From: a virus
Virus record (IMG/VR): IMGVR_UViG_3300028844_001649
Span: 1-24,377 of that record
DNA length: 24,377 nt
Reading direction: 5' to 3' (one strand)
Below the pieces are notes generated by a model. It ran no database searches, was not told where the DNA came from, and saw only the letters and a list, made by a program, of their open reading frames with translations. Made by a program: the position numbers and the translations under genes. The first letter of the stretch is position 1. The number at the start of each line of letters is the position of its first letter. Below are positions 1-7,036 of the stretch, piece after piece.

Positions 1-206
1 TCTTCTATTCTAACTACTTCATCAAATACTTTATCTGCTAAATCATCATATGCACCATAGTAATCTGCATCATTTCTAAATAATGCTCTGCATTCCATGT
101 AACAATCTGCATCTACAAATGACCAATTAATTTTACCATCTTTGGTATGATTCTCTACATCATTGATTGCTTGTCTAATTGTTGACTCTAAGATTTGAAT
201 TTTCAT
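1..206 (-). CDS. Hypothetical protein, 3' end cut by window edge
   Basis: This open frame starts with ATG at 206 and runs off the left edge of the window, so only the first 68 residues are visible. It begins MKIQILESTIRQAIND and is rich in Asp, Glu and Tyr. No known motif is recognised. The start is well supported: AGGAG lies 6 bases upstream, and a sigma70-type promoter (-10 at 234-239, -35 at 257-262) lies just before it. The gene therefore looks like the first of a new transcription unit. Function unknown. Confidence 0.7.
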   Translation of the reverse strand, partial: MKIQILESTIRQAINDVENHTKDGKINWSFVDADCYMECRALFRNDADYYGAYDDLADKVFDEVVRIE

Positions 207-233
207 TTATGCTCCTTGTTTGTTTATACACTT

Positions 234-262
234 ATTATAGGATATTATGCACACTATGTCTA
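234..262 (-). promoter_or_regulatory. Sigma70-type promoter for the gene starting at 206
   Basis: On the minus strand, TAGACA (257-262, five of six matches to TTGACA) is separated by 17 bp from a perfect TATAAT (234-239). Transcription would start near 227, giving a leader of about 20 bases that contains the AGGAG ribosome site. It sits in the 112-bp gap after the nuclease-like gene, which otherwise holds only an AT-rich tract (272-299). Similar promoters lie at 1426-1454 and 14577-14606. Confidence 0.65.
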
Positions 263-318
263 CCAAAAAAACCAAAATAATTAAATTAATTTTCACCTGT
301 TGTATTTTTGCAACACCT

Positions 319-906
319 TCAGGAATAGTAAAAAAAATTGGTAAAAGTGTCATGTACAACCTTTCCATCCTTGAAGAACACAATGTCTTCTTTGTTAATG
401 TAATCTAAAATTTCTTTTAGTGAAACGTATATTCCTTCACGCATACTGCTTTTGCTTTCTTTAAGTTCTTTGTATTCTTCTATCTTTTTATCAAACAATG
501 GATGTAATTTAGCAAAGTGTTCTTTACCAATCCAATAACTGCAAATAGGTATTGGTTGTCCTGGTGCAAACAATCCATGTCCAAAACCTTCAAACTCATA
601 TACTTTCTGTTGTGATGTTATCTTGCTCATGTCAAACATTGCCGATGGCCATCTATCTATGGTAGGGATATTGTTCATACCGGTGCTTTTAAGTTCTATG
701 TTTGAATATCCTTCATTTGGTGCTACTGCGTCTGCTCCACTACGACCTGGAACTTTTTTTATGCTGGGAAGTATTTGTCTAAGTTCTACTATCTGCATAA
801 GTTCTCTATACCCGTAATTGTCTAGAGCATTGATGTTAGTCAGTTTATGGAACACTGCAAAATGTTGAAGTCCTTTTACAAGATGATCAATGGCGTCAGT
901 ATTCAT
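319..906 (-). CDS. Putative PD-(D/E)XK restriction-endonuclease-like protein
   Basis: This is a 195-aa soluble protein. Residues 54-73 (PGRSGADA...NIELKS) fit the core of a PD-(D/E)XK nuclease: an Asp in a G-x-D context (D59), then after a short hairpin E71-L-K73. An upstream Glu (E35 or E41) could be the helix-1 acidic residue. The spacing and the hydrophobic residue before E-x-K are as in type II restriction enzymes and related phage endonucleases. It follows the broken cell-wall hydrolase by 5 bp and probably shares its promoter at 1426-1454. The family could not be named. It may degrade DNA or process it in another way, and the nuclease reading rests only on this motif. Confidence 0.5.
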   Translation of the reverse strand: MNTDAIDHLVKGLQHFAVFHKLTNINALDNYGYRELMQIVELRQILPSIKKVPGRSGADAVAPNEGYSNIELKSTGMNNIPTIDRWPSAMFDMSKITSQQKVYEFEGFGHGLFAPGQPIPICSYWIGKEHFAKLHPLFDKKIEEYKELKESKSSMREGIYVSLKEILDYINKEDIVFFKDGKVVHDTFTNFFYYS

Positions 907-911
907 TAGAT

Positions 912-1402
912 TTACTCATATTTGTACTTCTTGACATTTTTATATCTAGCATCATCTTTGGATCTGTAAAATATATGATCTCCAATTTCAGTGGTCATTT
1001 CTTTGTGTGATGCCCATGATGGGTTCACATAATCTGCATGATACCACATTGCACCATCAGTGATGTCCAACAATGATATTTCACCTTTTACAATCAACAA
1101 TGCAAATCTATACATTTCATTGTATTGTTCTATGTTACCTGGTTTATCAGGTTTACCATCACAGTACCAGGAAAACTGGCATCTGTGTTTGATAGGATGA
1201 TACACTGCATCATTAGGATCATCAGTTTGTCTAGTACGCCAAGACTCTCTGCAGCAGTGCCTTGATTTCTGGCTTCAAAATACATGTTGTCAGCCAAACA
1301 TTTTGCTTGTCCTACTTCTTGTATTTGTTCTTTATAATCATCTGCATTCTTATCAATGGGTGTGAATATTAATAATCCACCAATTATAGATTCAATAATC
1401 AT
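912..1402 (-). pseudogene. Broken SleB-type cell-wall hydrolase gene (frameshift with internal deletion)
   Basis: Two overlapping frames together resemble a SleB/Hydrolase_2 (PF07486) cell-wall hydrolase. The first frame starts with ATG at 1402 (GGAG 8 bases upstream), has a short hydrophobic N-terminus, and carries the family motif CLADNMYFEARNQGTA near residues 35-50. The second frame, reached by a shift near 1240-1250, reads RESWRTRQTDDPNDAVYHP, then HRCQFSWYCDG, and ends with the conserved DGAMWYHADYVNPSWA and GDHIFYR motifs. The family's usual middle (AVxxVVLNRV...FPxTVCxVV) is in neither frame. About 25-30 residues therefore seem to be deleted, in a number of bases not divisible by three. 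Such enzymes cleave peptidoglycan during lysis or entry. As written the gene cannot give a full enzyme; assembly error is the main alternative. Confidence 0.75.
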
Positions 1403-1425
1403 AAAATGCTCCTTTTTATAATACG

Positions 1426-1454
1426 ATTATATAGTATTACAGTAGAGCAGTCAA
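1426..1454 (-). promoter_or_regulatory. Sigma70-type promoter of the cell-wall hydrolase unit
   Basis: The minus strand has TTGACT (1449-1454), a 17-bp spacer and TATAAT (1426-1431). Transcription would start near 1419, giving a short leader that includes the GGAG site before the ATG at 1402. The promoter occupies nearly the whole gap after the structural gene that ends at 1458, and no terminator was seen between them. Confidence 0.7.
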
Positions 1455-1457
1455 CCT

Positions 1458-2507
1458 TTATTTGATATTATTTTTGGCTTCTTCCACAGTGTATGTGGAT
1501 GTACCAATTGATGCTTTTTGTGTGACTCTGGTTTGTGCAGGAGCAAACATGGAGTTACCCATGCCTTGATCGTCCAGTCTAGTCAAGTTTCTGCCTTCAC
1601 GTGTGGCCGCTATGATGGCCTGGCCATATATGTCTTGTGTTTGTGCAGTTTGTTCTAATATGAATGCAGTACCGCCCAATGAATCATCTTGCCCATAATC
1701 ATGTAGATTTTGTGCCAGTTGTACAATAGCAGTTTTTTGTCCTGTTTGTGTTTGTGCAGGCACAATACCTGCCGCGGCCTGTAATTCTTTTTCTCTTTTC
1801 ATTTGATTGCAAGAGTTTGACACTGATTGTATGCTTTGAGCACTTTGTGTGGGATACTCTGTTTTTAATCTTTCTAGTTCTGTGGCCATGTCAGACAACA
1901 CTGCTGATGCCGCCGCTTCAATGGGTATAGGATCTCCTACGTTTTCCATTTCATATGTTCCTGCTCCAGGTCCTCCAGGAACAACAACATCTGTACCTAC
2001 AATAGCATTACCACCTTCATCTACGCCAATATTACCACCAGTCTGATTGAATGCACCTGAATCAATGTTCACAATGTTTTCATATCCTAGTTTGATATTG
2101 GCCAGTTCTCCTAAGGCATCCAATGAATTTAAATCTGCTTCTACTATGGGCAATTCATCATTGTGTACATAACCAGCCGCAGTTCCTATCACATCAGTCA
2201 TTAAAAACTGTCCTGATGAACCAGTGCCTGTGCCATATGTACCTGTGAAATATTCTGTGACTTCTGCAGGTATCTCAGTCATGTTATCAATGAGATCTAA
2301 ACCTTTGGTAGTTTCTAATCCTGTGGATGCAGTGGCCATTTGTGGAGCAGTCAATGAAAATACATCTTTGACTTGCTTCAATGATTCTGCCAGGGCCGCA
2401 TTTGCATCTGCTAAATCTTCAGGCAATGCAGTGTACAAATCTTTGCCTTTGCCATTCAATAAATTGTTGGTTTGATATATTGGTTTGTTTGTTCTATCTA
2501 ATGCCAT
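1458..2507 (-). CDS. Putative virion structural protein, 349 aa
   Basis: No family is recognised. The protein has 349 residues and is rich in Ala, Thr, Gln and Gly. It has a Gly/Pro-rich linker (VVPGGPGAGTYEMENVGDP, about residues 175-193) separating an N-terminal part from an Ala/Gln-rich, probably helical C-terminal part. It has no signal peptide or membrane segment. It starts at ATG 2507, with AGGAG inside the end of the preceding 49-aa gene, so the two are probably translationally coupled. It is the last gene of the glutaredoxin-PAAR unit. The company of the PAAR protein suggests a tail or baseplate component, but that is inference from position and composition. Confidence 0.65.
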   Translation of the reverse strand: MALDRTNKPIYQTNNLLNGKGKDLYTALPEDLADANAALAESLKQVKDVFSLTAPQMATASTGLETTKGLDLIDNMTEIPAEVTEYFTGTYGTGTGSSGQFLMTDVIGTAAGYVHNDELPIVEADLNSLDALGELANIKLGYENIVNIDSGAFNQTGGNIGVDEGGNAIVGTDVVVPGGPGAGTYEMENVGDPIPIEAAASAVLSDMATELERLKTEYPTQSAQSIQSVSNSCNQMKREKELQAAAGIVPAQTQTGQKTAIVQLAQNLHDYGQDDSLGGTAFILEQTAQTQDIYGQAIIAATREGRNLTRLDDQGMGNSMFAPAQTRVTQKASIGTSTYTVEEAKNNIK

Positions 2508-2508
2508 A

Positions 2509-2658
2509 TCAGTCTCCTAATCTACCTAGTCTGTGATACATGATTTCAAGTTCACGTATTTCTTGTTCAGTCATGCCTTTGTCCGAACTTTGTATCACTT
2601 TCATGATACATTTTTTAATTAATGTAATATCATTGGGTGCGAATATTGGTCTTGCCAT
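2509..2658 (-). CDS. Small conserved-looking protein, 49 aa
   Basis: This short frame encodes 49 residues beginning MARPIFAPNDITLIKKC and ending with ELEIMYHRLGRLGD, probably two amphipathic helices. Its ATG (2658) overlaps the stop codon of the 357-aa gene (TAATG), and its own stop lies one base before the next ATG. It therefore exactly fills the gap between two structural genes, as expected for a real coupled gene. Its function is unknown. A role as a small virion or chaperone-like component is only a guess from position. Confidence 0.65.
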   Translation of the reverse strand: MARPIFAPNDITLIKKCIMKVIQSSDKGMTEQEIRELEIMYHRLGRLGD

Positions 2659-3731
2659 TATGTTGTTAATACCTCGTTGATTGATCGTTCAGCCACTGCT
2701 CTAAGTCTTTCTGGACCTTTGAACATGCTGACTACATTACCGTTGTTGTCAAATGCCTTCAATGCTGGTGCAACACCTTCAAACAACACAGAAGGATCTA
2801 AGTAATCTTGTGCTGATGTCATCTTAGTCAATGTTGATCCCATAATGGCTTGCATGTTGTCTAAGTCGCCACCTTGTACTTTGCCCATTGCATTGAATAT
2901 GCCTTGACCAATAGTTCCTCCAGGTGCTTTGTTTATCACTTGCTTTTCAGCAAAATTAATCAATCCAGTGACGTTGTCTAAATTAGCAGTACCTTCAGAG
3001 ATGGTTTGTAAAATACCAAAGTCAGATGCTGGTTTATTTAAAAAGTCCAATGAATCTGTGCGTGATAACATGTCACCTACTTTCAATGAATCCAATCCTA
3101 CTTTTTCTAATGCAGTGTCTAACATAGGTAGTCCACCTGCTTGGTTCATGAAGTTTTTGGCCAACTGTATGGGATTACCCAATGAGTCTAAATTACCAAA
3201 GTCAATGGACGATCCTACTTTGCTTAATGATTTTGCAAAGTCAGGTAATGCATCTGTGATGCCTGACATTCCTCCAGACAATATGTCTGAGTATCCTGCC
3301 GATGCCGCAATGTTTTGTCCGGCATTTAATGCACCAGATATCAATGAATTTGATCCTGATACAAATGCACCTGCTGATGCCAGATGTTGTGAAAATACTC
3401 CTACGTCTGCACCAAATATTGATGATGCCTGTGAAGTAATGGTAGAAGTAAAAGGATTTGAACCCAACACTGATGTAAAATCTGCGGGTATCACATTAGT
3501 CAATGAAGGAAACGATGTTGCTCCTAATGATTTTATTGTGTTAACTATTCCTGAACTTAAATTAGATACATTAAATGCACTAGTGGCCGCTGATACGGCC
3601 GGTATTGATGCAACTTTGGATATGGCTGAAGTTAGTTTGGATGAAATACCTAAACCACCACCGCCTAATCCTCCCAGCATACCTGCTGATGAAATTATTT
3701 GCATTGGTGAAAATGAATTTCCGCAACCCAT
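2658..3731 (-). CDS. Putative virion structural protein, Gly/Ser/Ala-rich, 357 aa
   Basis: The protein has 357 residues of low complexity, rich in Ser, Gly, Ala and Leu. A glycine run near the N-terminus (GMLGGLGGGGLGISS, about residues 17-31) is followed by many short amphipathic stretches such as SLSKVGSSIDFGNLDSLG. There is no recognised catalytic motif. The N-terminus MGCGNSF has an early Cys but no signal sequence, so it is not a convincing lipoprotein. GGAG lies about 12 bases before the ATG. It directly follows the PAAR gene by 6 bp, so a tail-tip or baseplate role is plausible. A long open frame on the opposite strand at 2929-3906 is treated as a shadow. Confidence 0.65.
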   Translation of the reverse strand: MGCGNSFSPMQIISSAGMLGGLGGGGLGISSKLTSAISKVASIPAVSAATSAFNVSNLSSGIVNTIKSLGATSFPSLTNVIPADFTSVLGSNPFTSTITSQASSIFGADVGVFSQHLASAGAFVSGSNSLISGALNAGQNIAASAGYSDILSGGMSGITDALPDFAKSLSKVGSSIDFGNLDSLGNPIQLAKNFMNQAGGLPMLDTALEKVGLDSLKVGDMLSRTDSLDFLNKPASDFGILQTISEGTANLDNVTGLINFAEKQVINKAPGGTIGQGIFNAMGKVQGGDLDNMQAIMGSTLTKMTSAQDYLDPSVLFEGVAPALKAFDNNGNVVSMFKGPERLRAVAERSINEVLTT

Positions 3732-3737
3732 ATGTTA

Positions 3738-4025
3738 TTATCTCCCTGCTACTACGTCTGGTGATCCTTGTATTCTGGTATGTCCACAAGTGTCAGAATC
3801 ACCAACTAAAATTACTGGTTTACCTTCTGCTATCACAGATCCTGATCCTCCTCTGGTCACTGCCATACAATGTATAGCACAACCTGGAGCACCGCAACAT
3901 GGATGAGGAGTAACTGGACTTCCAGGTCCAACTACTGCTCTGCCATTGGCAACCACAGATCTGGCGCCTTGTACTGCGGCTCCTCCTGCTGAATTAACGT
4001 CACCTCTTCTAACTACGGCTGGCAT
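3738..4025 (-). CDS. PAAR-domain tail spike-tip protein
   Basis: This 95-aa protein is almost entirely a PAAR domain. PAAR proteins form the sharp, metal-binding cone at the end of the central spike of contractile tails (gp5.4 in T4) and help puncture the host envelope. Seen here: the N-terminal MPAVVRRGDV; a first turn with H41, C43, C44, C49, H52 and C53; Gly-rich repeats; and a C-terminal turn SDTCGHTRIQGSPDV with C80 and H82. Several of these His/Cys residues are candidate ligands for the tip metal ion. The RBS AAAGGA overlaps the end of the preceding 103-aa gene. The length is normal for a free-standing phage PAAR protein. Confidence 0.9.
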   Translation of the reverse strand: MPAVVRRGDVNSAGGAAVQGARSVVANGRAVVGPGSPVTPHPCCGAPGCAIHCMAVTRGGSGSVIAEGKPVILVGDSDTCGHTRIQGSPDVVAGR

Positions 4026-4028
4026 GTA

Positions 4029-4340
4029 TTATCCTTTTAGCAAACTTGGTTTCTTTGGTTGTATGATTCCTGATGTGGCTTGTTCATAACTTTGTTTTAC
4101 TGATTCATTAGCATCAAATATCATAGCAACTGCACTCTTATTTATCGTCACATTTTTGTCCAATTCCATGGTCAATGCTGATGGTACCATACGCACTTTA
4201 CCTGATGGGTCTGCCATCACTGTGCATGGTTTAGATACTTCATAGTAATTGTCTCTCATGCCGTCTGTGACTTTGGCCACTACTTCCTCGCCTGTGACTA
4301 ATTTCAATGTGTATATTTCGTTGTCAATTAATGGTATCAT
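4029..4340 (-). CDS. Small beta-rich protein, possibly Sm-like fold, 103 aa
   Basis: This 103-aa protein has an N-terminal pattern IYTLKLVTGEEVVAKVTD and then YYEVSKPCTVMADPSGKVRMVPS. This resembles the strand arrangement of Sm/LSm-like proteins (a G-E-x-V-x-G/A type second strand), followed by a Lys-rich tail. Sm1/Sm2 signatures are not clear, so no RNA-binding role is claimed. The start ATG at 4340 overlaps the glutaredoxin stop (ATGA) and has AAGGA upstream. It sits between glutaredoxin and PAAR. Function unknown. Confidence 0.65.
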   Translation of the reverse strand: MIPLIDNEIYTLKLVTGEEVVAKVTDGMRDNYYEVSKPCTVMADPSGKVRMVPSALTMELDKNVTINKSAVAMIFDANESVKQSYEQATSGIIQPKKPSLLKG

Positions 4341-4588
4341 GGTTGTTCCTTTATTTTATTTTCAATGTCCTCTTTGGTCATTTCTGCTAGTTCTGTGTAT
4401 CCATCACAAAATAACTCACCTCTATGATATATCTGTGGCACTGTTTTATGCCCTGCTTCTATCAAAAACTGTCTAGACGTAGTTTGTTGTGACACATCAA
4501 TGATACTGAACGGTATTTGATACTGCTCTAATATGCTTTTGGTCAATGCACAATACATACAATCTGGTTTTGAGTATACTTTTAACAT
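4337..4588 (-). CDS. Glutaredoxin
   Basis: This is an 83-aa glutaredoxin. Motifs seen are the CxxC redox centre C10-M-Y-C13 in YSKPDCMYC, the cis-proline segment TVPQIY (P51) and the glutathione-site turn CDGYTEL (about residues 61-67). Phage glutaredoxins donate electrons to class Ia ribonucleotide reductase by reducing the C-terminal Cys pair of NrdA, and this window encodes that enzyme at 7037-10516. The ATG at 4588 is chosen over the longer frame from 4672 because GGAG lies 9 bases upstream and glutaredoxin homology begins at once. The extra 28 residues would overlap the divergent desaturase gene. It leads a minus-strand unit that continues into PAAR. Confidence 0.9.
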   Translation of the reverse strand: MLKVYSKPDCMYCALTKSILEQYQIPFSIIDVSQQTTSRQFLIEAGHKTVPQIYHRGELFCDGYTELAEMTKEDIENKIKEQP

Positions 4589-4605
4589 ATTGTCTTGTCT
4601 CCGCT

Positions 4606-4613
4606 TATAAATA
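4606..4613 (+). promoter_or_regulatory. T4-type late promoter (TATAAATA)
   Basis: This is a perfect plus-strand copy of the T4 late -10 element TATAAATA, recognised in T4 by the gp55 late sigma factor with gp33 and the gp45 clamp. Transcription would start near 4619, about 12 bases before the ATG at 4631. It is the only plus-strand promoter needed in the window because the desaturase here is the only plus-strand gene. Minus-strand relatives (GATAAATA) lie before the genes at 12527, 17082 and 21504. Confidence 0.6.
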
Positions 4614-4630
4614 TAATTATGATAAAATTC

Positions 4631-5431
4631 ATGGATACCATAAAAAATTATAACAAAGTTAGGTATGCTCAAGCGACCTGTTATTTGCTCGTTATTTGGG
4701 CCATTACTCTACACTTTTCATGGACACTATTGTTTATAGGATTAGCATTAGGTTGGACATTGTTTTTAATTGGGTTGGGTGTTAGTTTGCACAAGTACTG
4801 CTCACACAGAGCATTACAACCGCGTAACAACGTCATACAACACCTCCTATTGTATTTAGGTACATTGTGTACCCTAGGAACTCCGCTGGAGTTTGCGGCT
4901 GGACATAGAACTCATCACAAGTATTCTGATTCTAATCAAGATCCATTTGTGTTGACTGATTCTATTTGGAACAACATCAAAGTATGGTTTTTATGGGTAG
5001 ATACCACTAAAATTAATGCTAGAATTATCATTGACCTAATGCGAAATCCTACAATTAAATTTTACCATCAACACTACTGGAAAATATGGTTACCATTACC
5101 TATCATACTGTTGATAGTCAATCCTGTGATCCTGGCATACTGCTTTGCACTGCCTGTGGTATATGTGTTGTTGGGTATGAGTTATGTTACTGTGATTGCA
5201 CACAGTAAGTGGTGCCAACGTATGTTTGGTGTTACAGGTGCTCATGGGCAAGACAACAAGTCCTGGAACTCTGCATTGTTCACTGTGTTATTTCCTGGAG
5301 AAGGACATCACGAATCACACCACCATAACCCAGGTGAAAGAAACTATTCAAGAATAAATGGAAGATGGGACTTTGGAAGTTCTGTTGCTGATATGTTTTC
5401 TAAGTATGATAAGTCTGCTTCAACTGAGTAG
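4631..5431 (+). CDS. Fatty-acid (acyl-CoA delta-9 type) desaturase 1
   Basis: This is a 266-aa integral-membrane desaturase. With iron, oxygen and an electron donor, the family puts a cis double bond into acyl chains. The three His boxes are present: H54-KYCS-H59, H92-RT-HH and H227-ES-HH. Hydrophobic spans lie at about residues 17-50, 68-88 and 153-190. ATG 4631 gives an N-terminus the same length as desaturase 3 relative to the shared HFSW. An in-frame ATG at 4619 and a TTG at 4595 exist, but none has a clear RBS. It is the only plus-strand gene and faces desaturase 2, overlapping it by 32 bp at the 3' ends. It is more divergent than the other two around box 2, with DPF in place of DPHSP. 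Confidence 0.9.
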   Translation: MDTIKNYNKVRYAQATCYLLVIWAITLHFSWTLLFIGLALGWTLFLIGLGVSLHKYCSHRALQPRNNVIQHLLLYLGTLCTLGTPLEFAAGHRTHHKYSDSNQDPFVLTDSIWNNIKVWFLWVDTTKINARIIIDLMRNPTIKFYHQHYWKIWLPLPIILLIVNPVILAYCFALPVVYVLLGMSYVTVIAHSKWCQRMFGVTGAHGQDNKSWNSALFTVLFPGEGHHESHHHNPGERNYSRINGRWDFGSSVADMFSKYDKSASTE

Positions 5432-6233
5432 TATTAATTTTTTTACCCACTAATTGAATAAACCACCAACCTAAATCCCATTCGCCTTTGACCAATGCGT
5501 TTTTGGCAGTAGCAGGATTGACATGATGATTTTCATGGTTACCTTCACCGGGTACTAACACTGCCATCAACTTAGAATTAAAAGTTCTGTCTTGTGTGTC
5601 CCAATTGGTGTAGCCAATTTTTTTGTGTAACCAGTCATTGTGTGCCAACACTGTGATGTATGATATACCTGAGAACACATACACAATGGGCAAGAAGTAA
5701 AAGTATGTGGCTATCTGTGGTGATAATCCAAATAAAAATACAAACCATGCCAAGTTAATTTTAAAGTAATGCTTGTGAAAAAATTTATGATCTTTACACA
5801 CAGTTAAATCTTTGATTGTTCTTGGATTGATTGCATATGTAGGAAAATAATAAAACCAAAGTTTTATGGATCTCCATACACCGCCGCCTTCTAAATTAGG
5901 CGAGTGTGGATCACCTTCATGATCAGAAAATTTATGATGCTTTCTGTGTGTGGCGGCCCATGATATGTTGGAACCCAATGATGTAATTGTGGATGCAAAT
6001 AACAGTATCCATCTGCATAATCTATTTTTAGGGGTAAACATTCTGTGTGCAGACCATTTGTGCAACGATCCTACTCCAATGAGATACAATACCCAGCCAG
6101 CACATAAACCTGCTAGAAACATTTTCCAATCCCAATATGCAGTGAGTCCTACAAACAAACCTATGTATGCAAATGCTTGAAGCATCTTCATTTTTTTGTC
6201 TAAAGGAAAATTCTTTTTAATCCAATGTTTCAT
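5400..6233 (-). CDS. Fatty-acid (acyl-CoA delta-9 type) desaturase 2
   Basis: This 277-aa membrane desaturase is paralogous to its two neighbours. His boxes are H58-KWSA-H63, H96-RK-HH and H233-EN-HH, and box 2 is followed by FSDHEGDPHSP as in stearoyl-CoA desaturases. Two pairs of membrane spans are visible, at about residues 18-55/75-95 and 160-198. Its start overlaps the end of desaturase 3 by 17 bp with AGGA in the overlap, so the two are coupled. Its 3' end overlaps convergent desaturase 1. It probably acts in the host inner membrane, raising lipid unsaturation; the electron donor is not encoded here. Confidence 0.92.
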   Translation of the reverse strand: MKHWIKKNFPLDKKMKMLQAFAYIGLFVGLTAYWDWKMFLAGLCAGWVLYLIGVGSLHKWSAHRMFTPKNRLCRWILLFASTITSLGSNISWAATHRKHHKFSDHEGDPHSPNLEGGGVWRSIKLWFYYFPTYAINPRTIKDLTVCKDHKFFHKHYFKINLAWFVFLFGLSPQIATYFYFLPIVYVFSGISYITVLAHNDWLHKKIGYTNWDTQDRTFNSKLMAVLVPGEGNHENHHVNPATAKNALVKGEWDLGWWFIQLVGKKINTTQLKQTYHT

Positions 6234-7005
6234 TTGCTATGTCCTGTTTAATAAACCAAAAGCCAATATCTATATCTTTGTCAGTCACTGAGTTTTTGGC
6301 AGCCCCAGGGTACTCATGATGATTGTTATGATTACCATCTCCAGGTAACAAACAACATATTATTTTACTATTATATACGTGATCAAACTTATCAAAGTTT
6401 GTGTAGCCAACATGTTTATTAATTAAGTTATGGCAATGAGTGCCTACAGTGAGCCAACCCATGGTTAAACACAAATATAATTGTGGTACCAAGTAGCAGT
6501 ATATTAATGCCCAAGGAGATATTGCAGTCAGTGTTAACGCCAATGCAATGTGTATGCCATAATAGTATCTTGCAAACCATTGATGATCTTTATCGTTAAC
6601 AATGTCTTGAATTAGTTTATGATCATATACTTTTCTAAGGTCTAACAATAAAAAAAATATTCTCCAAAAACTTCCATACTTAGGTGAATGTGGATCTTTT
6701 TCAGTGTCAGAGTTAGGATGATGTACCCTGTGTATGGCCGCCCACACCAGAGTATTTCCAAAACCACATAAAGTAGCAAATGCTAATAGCAGTATTTTAC
6801 AAAATCTATTTTTAGGTGTAAAGGCTCGATGTGCTGACATCTTATGTAACCCTCCAGATACTCCTATCAACCAGAATGTCCATCCCAACATAATTCCTAC
6901 CAACAAACCCTGCCAGGAGAAATGCATGATCATACCCACAATGGCACTAAGCCATAGTGTGTTCTGAAATAACATTAATAGTGAGTACCACCCAATTAAT
7001 TGCAT
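6217..7005 (-). CDS. Fatty-acid (acyl-CoA delta-9 type) desaturase 3
   Basis: This is a 262-aa membrane desaturase. His boxes are H54-KMSA-H59, H92-RV-HH (then PNSDTEKDPHSP) and H226-NN-HH. The last, GDGNHNNHH, is close to the GEGWHNNHH of bacterial delta-9 desaturases. Hydrophobic spans lie at about residues 8-50, 70-90 and 150-190. The ATG at 7005 has only a weak RBS (GGTAAG); M11 is an alternative start. It lies 31 bp after nrdB and is coupled to desaturase 2. A TATAAT hexamer (7036-7041, minus) overlapping the nrdB stop could be a local -10 element, but no good -35 is present. Confidence 0.92.
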   Translation of the reverse strand: MQLIGWYSLLMLFQNTLWLSAIVGMIMHFSWQGLLVGIMLGWTFWLIGVSGGLHKMSAHRAFTPKNRFCKILLLAFATLCGFGNTLVWAAIHRVHHPNSDTEKDPHSPKYGSFWRIFFLLLDLRKVYDHKLIQDIVNDKDHQWFARYYYGIHIALALTLTAISPWALIYCYLVPQLYLCLTMGWLTVGTHCHNLINKHVGYTNFDKFDHVYNSKIICCLLPGDGNHNNHHEYPGAAKNSVTDKDIDIGFWFIKQDIANETLD

Positions 7006-7036
7006 AATTGCTTACCAACCTTGATTAATAATTGTA

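Noticed and set aside
912-1402. Programmed ribosomal frameshifting in the cell-wall hydrolase
   Set aside because: No slippery heptamer was seen at the switch, and the conserved middle of the domain is absent from both frames, so frameshifting could not restore the enzyme.
2929-3906. A 325-aa open frame on the plus strand
   Set aside because: It lies exactly opposite the 357-aa and PAAR genes, shows Pro/Asp/Asn-rich composition typical of an antisense shadow, has no RBS, and PAAR homology is clear on the other strand.
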